A model generated the notes under the pieces. It did not search any database, was not told where the DNA came from, and was given only the letters and a program-made list of their open reading frames with translations. A DNA stretch of 10,000 nucleotides. It comes from Symbiodinium natans (lineage: Eukaryota; Sar; Dinophyceae; Suessiales; Symbiodiniaceae). Below, one piece after another: positions 1 through 6,352 of the stretch (its first letter is position 1; each line of letters starts with the position of its first letter). The stretch covers positions 1-10,000 of the forward strand of contig CAJNDS010002534.1 in the NCBI GenBank assembly GCA_905221605.1, given 5' to 3'. The position numbers were made by a program, and so were the translations under genes.

Positions 1-21
1 ATCCTATGAACCCTATTCATT

Positions 22-70
22 AAATTTGATCGGAACCCTATTCGAACGAATAGGATTCCTATTTAAATTC
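22..70. repeat. Imperfect palindrome (fold-back)
   Basis: Two arms meet at a 2-base loop: CCTATTCG at 37-44 pairs perfectly with CGAATAGG at 47-54. Pairing continues outward through GGAA/TTCC with one mismatch, then through an AT-rich stretch (AAATTT/AAATTC) with small gaps. It could be a remnant of a palindromic mobile element. No target-site duplication is visible. Confidence 0.5.
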
Positions 71-135
71 ACAGCAGGCAATCCATCAGCAAATTGTTCA
101 GGTCACTTCTGCTGGAATTGTTATGGGAGCCGCCC

Positions 136-168
136 CACAACAAAAAAAAAACAAAAACAAAAAAAAAC
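136..168 (+). repeat. A-rich low-complexity tract
   Basis: Runs of A are broken only by single C residues. A retroposed poly(A) tail is possible, but no retroelement body is recognisable upstream, so I describe it only as low complexity. Confidence 0.7.
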
Positions 169-264
169 GACCGCGCGTTGCGGGATCTTGGGGGGAGGGG
201 AGAGATAAGAAGAAAACAGAATATTCTATGAATTCAGCCCAAAAAGGGTAGGTACATGGGGGGG

Positions 265-291
265 TACTATATACATATATATATATATATT
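265..291. repeat. TA microsatellite
   Basis: A nearly pure (TA)n run with one C interruption. A similar run lies at 2276-2307. It resembles TATA boxes only by chance. Confidence 0.85.
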
Positions 292-310
292 CTTTTGCCC
301 TAGAGCCCAA

Positions 311-640
311 AAACCCTAAACCCTGTTAAGTCCGAAACCCTCCTTCTTCCTCTTACTTCTCCAATTTCCCAAGGGAAACAGGTTAAACTTTATTACTCCT
401 ACTAAGTCTCCTACTAAGTAAGGAAACCCAAAAAAGTTGAAAGCTCCACTATTGGCGAAGTAAGTCCTTCTGACCCTAAAACCCAAGCCCTAAAACCCTA
501 AAGCCCTAAAGCCCTCAAACCCTAAACCCTAAGCCCTAAACCCTAAAACCCTAAATCCCTCAAACCCTACAACCCTAAACCCCTGTTCAGCCCGAAGCCC
601 GCGAAGCCCTCCTTGTTCCTTCTCTTTACAGGGCTTCTAC
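311..640. other. Gene-free degenerate stretch with local duplications
   Basis: No gene is visible. A 12-bp unit CTCCTACTAAGT is tandemly duplicated at 396-407 and 408-419. The stretch beginning CCTGTTAAGTCCGAA near 322 is a degenerate relative of the stretch beginning CCTGTTCAGCCCGAA near 582, with both followed by CCCTCCTT-rich sequence. The rest is decayed CCCTAAA. Confidence 0.5.
473..583 (-). repeat. Degenerate telomere-like array (CCCTAAA on plus)
   Basis: CCCTAAA units mixed with CCCTAAAA, GCCCTAAA and CCCTCAAA variants. The mixed unit length marks it as an old or slippage-prone array rather than a fresh telomere. Confidence 0.85.
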
Positions 641-724
641 CTTGCCCCCTTGAGGTTGTACCCTTGGGATGGGGTCCCTTTTTGAGGATCCCGAAAAGTG
701 TTTGTAAGGGCCATATTCGGAGTG

Positions 725-776
725 CCTAAACCCTAAACCCTGAACCCTGAACCCTAAACCCTAAACCCTAAATCCC
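725..776 (-). repeat. Short telomere-like array
   Basis: About seven CCCTAAA units including two CCCTGAA variants, followed by a GC-rich unique island (about 777-855) in which I see no gene. Confidence 0.85.
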
Positions 777-855
777 CTTCTTTCGGCCCGGCGGCCTAAA
801 GGTGAAGCCCGCCGGTGCCAGCACCGTCAGCCGCGCCGGAGCGGAGGGGAGCCTG

Positions 856-959
856 TAGGGTTTAGGGTTTAGGGTTTAGGGTTTAGGGTTTAGGGTTTAG
901 GGTTTAGGGTTTAGGGTTTAGGGTTTAGGGTTTAGGGTTTATGGTTTAGGGTTTAGGGG
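856..959 (+). repeat. Telomere-like TTTAGGG array
   Basis: About fourteen units, almost all exact, with one TTTATGG variant near the 3' end. Its orientation is opposite to the previous block. Confidence 0.95.
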
Positions 960-988
960 TAGCCTGGGCGCGCTACGAGGCGGGCTTT

Positions 989-1028
989 ACTTGGAGGTTC
1001 ATGGTACTTATTTACCAACTATAGTTGG
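989..1028. mobile_element. Solo terminus of a palindromic element plus a perfect 14-bp palindrome
   Basis: Bases 990-1011 carry CTTGGAGGTTCATGGTACTT, the same end that appears (reverse complemented) at 2062-2084 and 8720-8744 and at both ends of 9131-9254. It is followed by the perfect palindrome CCAACTATAGTTGG at 1015-1028, and then a TTTAGGG array begins at once. It looks like an element cut off by the array. Confidence 0.5.
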
Positions 1029-1100
1029 GTTTAGGGTTTAGGGTTTAGGGTTCAGGGTTCAGGGTTTAGGGTTTAGGGTTTAGGGTGTAGGGTATAGGGG
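1028..1100 (+). repeat. Telomere-like TTTAGGG array
   Basis: About ten units with TTCAGGG and TGTAGGG variants. The following island (1101-1250) contains GTACTTCTAACCCACTTATAAG, related to the interior of the 9131-9254 element, but no gene. Confidence 0.9.
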
Positions 1101-1250
1101 TACTTCTAACCCACTTATAAGCAAGGACAGCCTTGGCACGCTACAGGGGCTTTCGGGGGTTTGTGGTGGGAGGGCGGGACGGGGGTGGTAAGGAGTTTAG
1201 GTTTTCACTGCTTTAGGTCTGGGCATTTCTGGGGTTGAGAGATTTTGGAA

Positions 1251-1492
1251 CCCTAAACCCTAAACCCTAAACCCTAAACCCTAAACCCTAAACCCTAAAC
1301 CCTAAACCCTAAACCCTAAACCCTAAACCCTAAACCCTAAACCCTAAACCCTAAACCCTAAACCCTAAACCCTAAACCCTAAACCCTAAAACCTACACCC
1401 TAAACCCTAAACCCTAAACCCTAAACCCTAAACCCTAAACCCTAAACCCTAAACCCTAAACCCTAAACCCTAAACCCTACCCCTAAACCCTA
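1251..1492 (-). repeat. Longest telomere-like array (CCCTAAA on plus)
   Basis: About 34 units over 242 bp. The array is homogeneous apart from one variant patch near 1382-1402 (AAAACC/TACACCC) and a decayed right edge. Confidence 0.97.
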
Positions 1493-1598
1493 TAACCCCC
1501 CACAGTTTCCCAGAGAACTGAGGCTTCCCGCGCAGACGCGAGCTCAAAGAGGACCACCACGGTGTCGCGGTCCTCGGAGGATGCTTTCGCGGGAAAAC

Positions 1599-1720
1599 AG
1601 GGTTTAGCGTTTAGGGTTTAGGGTTTCGGGATGTTTAGGGTTTAGGTTTTGGGGTTTAGGGTTTAGGGTTTAGGGTTTAGGGTTTGGGGTTTAGGTAGGG
1701 TTTAGGGTTCAGGGTGAGGG
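1599..1720 (+). repeat. Degenerate TTTAGGG array
   Basis: TTTAGGG units with TTTAGCG, TTTCGGG, TTTGGGG and shortened units. The preceding island (1493-1598) holds a small hairpin (GAGGACC at 1549-1555 with GGTCCTC at 1569-1575) and no gene. Confidence 0.85.
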
Positions 1721-1809
1721 TTCTTTCAAACCTTGCGCGTCGACTTGTGGGGCCTAGCTGTATTAAAGCAAGTCTTCTTCAATGCCCGAGTACTGCTCCG
1801 GATTCATGG

Positions 1810-1868
1810 CCCTAAACCCTAGACCCTAAACCCTAAACCCTAAACCCTACACCCTGAACCCTAAACCC
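1810..1868 (-). repeat. Telomere-like CCCTAAA array
   Basis: About eight units with CCCTAGA, CCCTACA and CCCTGAA variants. The orientation is inverted relative to the array before it and the one after it. Confidence 0.9.
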
Positions 1869-1990
1869 ATGTTGCCCATGGCCACCTGGCGCCAGTTCTG
1901 GCAGTGCCCGAGCATATTAACCAAGTATAAGCGTTTAGGGTCGGTTTAAGGCTTTGGGCATAGAGTTTAGGGTTACAACTGTACTGATAG

Positions 1991-2085
1991 CTGTACTTAT
2001 AAACATGCTAGGGCACTTAAGGGGCTCATACGTGGGTGATAAGTACAGTTATCATTGGTTCATAAGTACCATGAACCTCCAAGTA
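1991..2085. mobile_element. Palindromic MITE-like element, copy 2
   Basis: Bases 1991-2048 form a 58-bp core bounded by CTGTACTTAT and ATAAGTACAG. The core is followed by the shared terminus at 2062-2084 (ATAAGTACCATGAACCTCCA). The core is the reverse complement, at about 51 of 58 positions, of 8637-8694. No coding capacity is present. It is best described as a short non-autonomous fold-back element. The left end is unclear. Confidence 0.5.
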
Positions 2086-2137
2086 TGGAAGGAAAGCCTG
2101 ACGCGCGCACTACAACGCTTTCGAGAGTTCTGGTTTG

Positions 2138-2248
2138 TTTAGGGTTTAGGGTTTAGAGTTTAGGGTTTAGGGTTTAGGGTTTAGGGTTTAGGGTTTAGGG
2201 TTTAGGGTTTAGGGTTTAGGGTTTAGGGTTTAGGGTTTAGGGTTTAGG
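2138..2248 (+). repeat. Telomere-like TTTAGGG array
   Basis: About sixteen units, nearly all exact, with one TTTAGAG. Confidence 0.95.
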
Positions 2249-2275
2249 TACCTTTTTGCTTATAAACCCACCCTC

Positions 2276-2307
2276 TATATATATATATATATATACATAT
2301 ATATATA
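2276..2307. repeat. TA microsatellite
   Basis: A (TA)n run with a single C interruption. The following 2308-2431 is unique sequence in which I see no gene. Confidence 0.85.
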
Positions 2308-2431
2308 ACCCCTTCAGGGATTGCCTAGGGCACCTACTTCCTTAGCTACTCTTGATTGAGAACGAGTAAGCCACAACGCGCAACATGCCCCTTCGTTTGC
2401 CGGACCCCACGCAAAAATTCTCAGGGTATCT

Positions 2432-2515
2432 ACGTGGTCCCTTAATATGGGCCCTAAACCCTAAAACCTAAACCCTAAACCCCAAACCCTACAGGACCAT
2501 ACTAAGGGACCGTGC
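2432..2515. repeat. Inverted repeat with telomere-like loop
   Basis: GGTCCCTTAATATGG at 2436-2450 pairs with CCATACTAAGGGACC at 2497-2511 with one mismatch. The 2452-2491 interior is CCCTAAA-type repeat. Either a palindromic element carries the repeat inside it, or repeat was inserted into a hairpin. Confidence 0.6.
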
Positions 2516-2518
2516 AAC

Positions 2519-2572
2519 TAACCCTAAGCCCTAAACCCTAAACCCTAAGCCGTAAACCCCAAACCCTAAGAC
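2519..2572 (-). repeat. Degenerate telomere-like CCCTAAA array
   Basis: About seven units with CCCTAAG, CGTAAAC and CCCCAAA variants, then a run of nine C. It is the last such block before the FNIP-repeat locus. Confidence 0.85.
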
Positions 2573-2659
2573 CCCCCCCCAAACTAGGGGTGACCTTGAA
2601 GGGGTAGGACGTGGGTCTAGAAGCCCCGTAAATTGAAGGCATCCGGATTGATTTCGATT

Positions 2660-2854
2660 TCAAAGCTCTCTGCCGTTCTTGTGACCAGACGCGTTGACAA
2701 CAACGGATAAACCCAAACCATCAAAGCGCACAAGTCCACTGGACAAGGCCACATTCGCCAAGCTCTGGTCGAACAACATTCCCAAGCTCAAGGACTGCAA
2801 GCTGCCAGGCAAGGCCACATTCTCCAATCTCTGGCTGAAATCGCCTCCGAAGCT
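2660..2854 (-). CDS. C-terminal segment of the FNIP-repeat protein
   Basis: Downstream of the TAG at 2857-2855 the same frame continues for 64 codons to TGA at 2662-2660. It completes one and a half repeats (through the MLFDQSLANVAL stretch), then leaves the repeat pattern with a tail that includes GLGLSVVVNASGHKNGREL. A clean exit from the repeat into a unique tail followed by a stop is what a genuine C-terminus would look like. This suggests the TAG is a lesion or error rather than the natural end. Confidence 0.45.
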   Translation of the reverse strand, partial: SFGGDFSQRLENVALPGSLQSLSLGMLFDQSLANVALSSGLVRFDGLGLSVVVNASGHKNGREL

Positions 2855-3649
2855 CTAGGACTGCAAGCTGCCAGGCAAGGCCACATTCTCCAAGCTCTGG
2901 TTGAAATCGTTTCCGAAGCTCAAGGACAGCAAGCTGCCAGGCAAGGCCACGTTCGCCAAGCTCTGGTTAAAGCACGCTCCGAAGCTCAGGGACTGCAAGC
3001 TGCCCGGCAAGGACACATTCTCCAAGCTCTGGTTGAAATCGCCTCCGAAGCTCAAGGACTGCAAGCTGCCACGCAAGGCCACATTCTCCAAGTTCTGGTT
3101 GAATTTCCGCCCGAAGCTCAAGGACTGCAAGCTGCCAGGCAAGGCCACATTCTCCAAGCTCTGGTTGAAATCGTTTCCGAAGGTCAAGGACTGCAAGCTG
3201 CCAGGCAAGGCCATGTTCTCCAAGCTCTGGTTGAAGCGATACCCGAAGCTCAAGGACTGCAAGCTGCCAGGCCAGGCCAAGTTATCCAAGCCCTGGTTGA
3301 AAGAATGTCCGAATTGCAAGGATTGCAAGCTGCCAGGCAAGGCCACATTCTCCAAGCTCTGGTTGAAGAGATGTCCAAAAGTCAAGGACTGCAAGCTGCA
3401 AGGCAAGGATACATTCTCCAAGCCCTGGTTGAACGAACTTCCGAAGCTCGAGGACTGCAAGCTGCCAGGCAAAGCCACATTCTGCGGCGAACTCGGGTTG
3501 AACAGCCTTCCGAAGCTCAAAGATTGCAAGCTGTCAGGCAAGGCCACATTCTCCAAGCTCTGGTTGAAAGACGCTCCGAAGCTCAAGGACTGCAAGCTGC
3601 CAGGCAAGGCCACATTCTCCAATCTCTGGTTGAAATCGCCTCCGAAGCT
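2855..3649 (-). CDS. Longest uninterrupted FNIP-repeat reading segment
   Basis: 264 codons then TAG, in one frame, covering about twelve repeats. Each repeat has conserved Asn-Val, Leu-Pro, Leu-Gln-Ser-Leu, Phe-Gly and Phe-Asn-Gln. One unit is atypical, with FNPSSPQ in place of FNQSLE, caused by the 69-bp variant near 3480. It is in frame with the segment at 3650-3949, being separated only by the TAG at 3652-3650. A smaller frame from TTG 3622 also exists, but there is no independent start here; this is internal coding sequence. Confidence 0.6.
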   Translation of the reverse strand, partial: SFGGDFNQRLENVALPGSLQSLSFGASFNQSLENVALPDSLQSLSFGRLFNPSSPQNVALPGSLQSSSFGSSFNQGLENVSLPCSLQSLTFGHLFNQSLENVALPGSLQSLQFGHSFNQGLDNLAWPGSLQSLSFGYRFNQSLENMALPGSLQSLTFGNDFNQSLENVALPGSLQSLSFGRKFNQNLENVALRGSLQSLSFGGDFNQSLENVSLPGSLQSLSFGACFNQSLANVALPGSLLSLSFGNDFNQSLENVALPGSLQS

Positions 3650-3949
3650 CTAGGACTGCAAGCTGCCAGGCAAGGCCACATTCTCCAAGCTCTGGTTGAA
3701 ATCGTTTCCGAAGCTCAAGGACTGCAAGCTGCCAGGCAAGGCCACATTCTCCAAGCTCTGGTTGAAATCGCCTCCGAAGCTCAGGGACTGCAAGCTGCCA
3801 GGCAAGGCCACGTTCTCCAAGCTCTGGTTGAAAGAATGTCCGAATTGCAAGGACTGCAAGCTGCCAGGGAAGGCCACATTCCCCAAACTCTGGTTGAAAG
3901 AATCTCCGAAATGCAAGGTCTGCAAACTGCCAGGGAAGGCCACATTCCC
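3650..3949 (-). CDS. Internal FNIP-repeat segment ending at TAG
   Basis: 99 codons plus TAG, about four and a half repeats with residue pairs DS, HS, GD and ND after Phe-Gly. It begins where an extra A (AAAA at 3951-3954, against AAA in the neighbouring unit) shifts the frame. The terminal TAG replaces the TTG Leu codon of LQSLSFG. Confidence 0.55.
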   Translation of the reverse strand, partial: GNVAFPGSLQTLHFGDSFNQSLGNVAFPGSLQSLQFGHSFNQSLENVALPGSLQSLSFGGDFNQSLENVALPGSLQSLSFGNDFNQSLENVALPGSLQS

Positions 3950-3954
3950 CAAAA

Positions 3955-4200
3955 CTCTGGTTGAAAGAATCTCCGAACCGCAAGGACTGCAAGCTGCAAG
4001 GCAAGGCCACATTCTCCAAGCTCTGGTTGAAATCGCAACCGAAGCTCAAGGACTGCAAGCTGCCACGCAAGGCCACATTTTCCAAGCTCTGGTTGAAATC
4101 GCCTCCGAAGCTCAAGGACTGCAAGCTGCCAGGCAAGGCCACGTTCGCCAAGCTCTGGTTGAAGCACGCTCCGAAGCTCAAGGACTGCAAGCTGCCAGGC
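3955..4200 (-). CDS. Internal FNIP-repeat segment between two frameshifts
   Basis: About 82 codons and nearly four repeats (pairs AC, GD, CD, DS) in a frame of their own. It is bounded by an extra A at 4201-4203 (GGCAAAGGCC instead of GGCAAGGCC) and the extra A at 3951-3954. Removing these two bases conceptually would place it in frame with both neighbours. Confidence 0.55.
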
Positions 4201-4260
4201 AAAGGCCAGATTCTCCAAGCTCTGGTTGAAATCGCCTCCGAAGCTCAAGGACTGCAAGCT

Positions 4261-5215
4261 GCCAGGCAAGGCCACATTCTCCAAGCTCTGGTTAGATTTC
4301 CGCCCGAGCTCAGATGCAAGCTGCCAGCAAGGCCACATGTCTCCCAAGCTCTGGTTGAAATCGTTTCGACGAAGGTCAGACTGCAAGCTTGCGCGGGGCG
4401 GCAAGTTCAAGCTAACTTTGCCAGGCGATCCCCGAATCTCAAGGACTGCAAGCTGCCAGGCCAGGCCAAGTTCCAAGCCCTGGTTGAAAGAAATTGCAAG
4501 GATTCAAGCGGCAGGCCACATTCGAAGGCCAAAAGTGGACTTGCAAGCTGCAGGCAAGGCAAAGCCAACGAACTTCCCGAAGCTCGCTGCAAGCTGCCAG
4601 GCAAAGCCACATTCTGGGCGAACTCGGGTGACAGCCTTCCGAAGCTCAAAGATTGCAAAGCGGTCAGGCAAGGCCAGCAATTTCTCCAAAGCCCTGAAGC
4701 TTAGGAAAGACGCTCCGAACTCAAGGACTGCAGCTGCAGCAAGCCACATTCCTCCAAGCTCTGGTTGAAATCGCCTCCGAATCTCTGGACTTGCAAGCCT
4801 GCCAGGACTGCAATGCCACACATCTCCCAAGCTCTGGTTGAAATCCTCCGAAATCAGTCCTGCAAGCTGCCAGAGGCACATTCCCCAGCTCTGGTTGAAA
4901 ATCTCCGAACGCAAGCTGCAGCTGCAAGGCAAGGCCACATTCTCCAAGCTCTGGGTTGAAATGAAGCAAAGGCGGTTGAAAGCTCAAAGACTGCCAAGCT
5001 GCCACGCAAGGCACATTTTCCAAGCTCTGGTTGAAATCGGTTGCAAAAGGCCACTCGCTCTCCCGAAGCTCAGGACTTGCAAGCTGCCAGGCAAGGCAAC
5101 GTTCGCCAAGCTCTGGTTGAAGCACGCCTCCGAAGCTCAAGGACTGCAAGCTGCCAGGCAAGGCCAAGATTCTCCAAGCCTGGTGGCAATCGCCTCCGAG
5201 CCAAGGACTGCAAGC
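4261..5215 (-). repeat. Higher-order repeat, indel-riddled copy B
   Basis: Colinear with 3071-4260: the CCGCCCGAG unit at about 4300, the CAGGCCAGGCCAAG unit at about 4457, the AACTCGGG unit at about 4620, the CACGCAAGG/ACATTTTCC unit at about 5002, and the GCAACGTTCGCC unit at about 5096 followed by the AGATTCTCC unit. It is about 240 bp shorter than copy A and differs by many one- to few-base gains and losses in every unit, with missing units around 4800-4870. Either it is decayed sequence, or it is uncorrected long-read sequence. Confidence 0.75.
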
Positions 5216-5392
5216 TGCCAGGAAAGGCCACATTCCAAGCTCTGGTTGAAATCGTTTACCGAGCTCAGGTACTGCAAGCTGCCTGGGGCCACATTCTTCT
5301 CTCTCTGGTTGAAAGACGCTCCGAAGCTCTAGGACTGCAAGCTGCCAGCAAGGCCACATTCTCCAAGCTCTGGTTGAATCGTTTTCCGAAGC

Positions 5393-5995
5393 TCAAGGAC
5401 TGCAAGCTTCCATCAAGGCCACATTCTCCAAGCTCTGGTTGAAATCGCCTCCGAAGCTCAAGGACTGCAGGTTTCTTTGGCAGTTCAAACTTCTCAAGAC
5501 TGTGCTCACCGTAACATTCCAAAGAGAGATTGCGTCTTTTGCCTGCACTTCCATCACGCTCAGGCGTTGGCCGACAATGGTCGAAGAAGCGCATCTGCTG
5601 CGTGCCCTGCAGCAACCTGGGTGGCCCCTTATCCTCTGATAACAAATCCAGATAAGGTTCTCTGCGTCCAATAGCAAGGGGAACCATATTAACATAGCAA
5701 AGGCACCTGTTGAACCACATAAGTGATGACATTGTCCTGAACTTGCTCCAACAGCGACTTGGAATTGTTCAGGGCATTGCCGCCAGCAGCAGGGCAAGCG
5801 CGCCACCCAAACGCAAGCCTCGATCCTTCCCGCGATGCTCTTTGCGCAAGTCTCCACAGTCTGTTTCTTCAAGAGGAAGCTGCTCTTCTGACCACCGAGA
5901 CCACAGACAGTCAACGGTCGGCCGGCAGGAAGGCCATCAAACTCGTCAAGGCGCTGACGTTTGACCTTCCGTTCTTCTGGAGACGCACGAAGCAT
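5393..5995 (-). CDS. N-terminal segment of the FNIP-repeat gene, function unrecognised
   Basis: A 200-codon frame from a true ATG at 5995-5993. The start is basic and charged (MLRASPEERKVKRQRLDEF), then comes a Cys- and Trp-containing stretch that I cannot place in a family. From about residue 160 it reads SLWNVTVSTVLRSLN, a degenerate FNIP unit, then NLQSLSFGGDFNQSLENVAL, a good unit, before a one-base deletion near 5411 breaks it. The other two minus frames here also have protein-like stretches (for example LLEQVQDNVITYVVQQV), so exon structure with small introns is possible. A GTGAGC...CTGCAG pair about 45 bp apart near 5470-5515 would be a candidate intron. Confidence 0.4.
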   Translation of the reverse strand: MLRASPEERKVKRQRLDEFDGLPAGRPLTVCGLGGQKSSFLLKKQTVETCAKSIAGRIEACVWVARLPCCWRQCPEQFQVAVGASSGQCHHLCGSTGAFAMLIWFPLLLDAENLIWICYQRIRGHPGCCRARSRCASSTIVGQRLSVMEVQAKDAISLWNVTVSTVLRSLNCQRNLQSLSFGGDFNQSLENVALMEACSP

Positions 5996-6166
5996 GGCCC
6001 GACATCCAAGTGCGAGGTGTGGGGCCTTGCGCCTTGACCTTTTAAGGCTTTGGACGAAATGAGGCTATGGGCTGCTTCTGTCCCTGAAGGAGTTGATTCC
6101 TGAACGTCGCCGAAGGTCATGCAAGCGTCTGGGTAGTTCACATCACCCAAACTCGGGTTGATGTCA
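5996..6166. other. Upstream flank of the FNIP locus, no feature seen
   Basis: Unique sequence between the ATG at 5995 and the next telomere-like block. It would hold the 5' end of the gene. I see no spliced-leader relic, TATA-like box or other promoter that I can support. Confidence 0.4.
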
Positions 6167-6215
6167 TAAACCCTAAACCCTAAACCCTTGCAACCCTAAA
6201 CCCCAACACCAAACC
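6167..6215 (-). repeat. Degenerate telomere-like CCCTAAA block
   Basis: Three exact units, then CCCTTGCAA and CCCCAACACC variants. It lies on the far side of the FNIP locus in the same orientation as the block at 2519-2572. Confidence 0.75.
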
Positions 6216-6280
6216 CCGGGCCCTTGCAATCCTGGACCTGAACTCGCCCTCCAGGGAGAAAGGCAATAGTAAGAGGGTGC

Positions 6281-6301
6281 AGGGTTTAGGGTTTAGGGTT
6301 T
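6281..6301 (+). repeat. Short TTTAGGG block
   Basis: Almost three units inside otherwise unique sequence, directly before the duplicated segment at 6304-6352. Confidence 0.75.
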
Positions 6302-6303
6302 TG

Positions 6304-6352
6304 CGGAACCGCTCCCGGGTCCTACAGCGCAGCGCTGTTTCTGCTTTGTGCA
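6304..6352 (+). repeat. Dispersed duplicate, copy 1
   Basis: A 49-bp segment from CGGAACCGCTCCCGGGTCC to GCTTTGTGCA. About 39 of 49 bases match 7021-7069. It is flanked by GGCAATAGTAAGA (6262) and CAGGGAGAAATGCACA (6351), both of which recur near copy 2 in a different order. Confidence 0.6.

Larger units (their letters stand above)
3071..4260 (-). repeat. Higher-order repeat, clean copy A
   Basis: About eighteen 66-bp units with a distinctive order of marker units: TTTCCGCCCGAAG, GCGATACCCGAAG, the AACTCGGG unit, ATCGCAACCG, the CACGCAAGG/ACATTTTCC unit and ACGTTCGCC. The same markers recur in the same order from about 4261, so this is one copy of a roughly 1.2-kb duplication. Confidence 0.75.
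2740..5465 (-). repeat. 66-bp tandem repeat array (22-residue FNIP-like units)
   Basis: About 40 units, exactly 66 bp apart in the clean part (for example AAGGCCACAT at 2811 and 2877). One unit near 3480 has three extra bases and a different end (AACTCGGGTTGAA). Units are near-identical except for two adjacent codons after Phe-Gly, which vary (GD, ND, AC, CD, DS, HS, AS, HL, YR, RK). Units between about 4290 and 5400 vary in length by many single-base gains and losses. Confidence 0.95.
2660..5995 (-). pseudogene. FNIP/LRR-like repeat protein gene, disrupted
   Basis: This is the only clear coding locus. Read on the minus strand it starts at ATG 5995-5993, has an unrecognised region of about 175 residues, enters 22-residue FNIP-like repeats near 5465, and ends at TGA 2662-2660 after a non-repeat tail. 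The consensus NVALPGSLQSLSFGGDFNQS matches the LPxSLxxLxFGxxFNQ pattern of FNIP repeats, a leucine-rich-repeat relative. Family knowledge gives a solenoid fold, probably for binding, with no enzymatic function known. The frame is broken by single-base insertions in A-runs at 3951-3954 and 4201-4203, by TAG codons at 3652-3650 and 2857-2855, and by many indels between about 4290 and 5400. The plus strand and other frames are also open only because the unit is a multiple of three. Alternatives are a real gene spoiled by sequencing errors, or one with unrecognised introns. Confidence 0.7.

Noticed and set aside
265-291. TATA-box promoter
   Set aside because: It is a simple TA microsatellite with no associated gene, and dinoflagellate promoters are not known to depend on classical TATA boxes.
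1251-1492. True chromosome end (functional telomere)
   Set aside because: The array is internal, flanked by non-telomeric DNA, and other arrays face both directions; a telomere would be terminal and in a single orientation.
2901-4704. Long plus-strand frames rich in Lys/Leu (KLPGKATFSKLWLK-type repeat)
   Set aside because: They are shadows of the 66-bp unit, whose length is a multiple of three. The minus strand gives the recognisable FNIP pattern with conserved Leu, Phe-Gly and Phe-Asn-Gln spacing.
2740-5465. CRISPR-like array (regular 66-bp period)
   Set aside because: There are no alternating unique spacers; nearly the whole unit is conserved and encodes a known protein-repeat pattern, and the context is eukaryotic.
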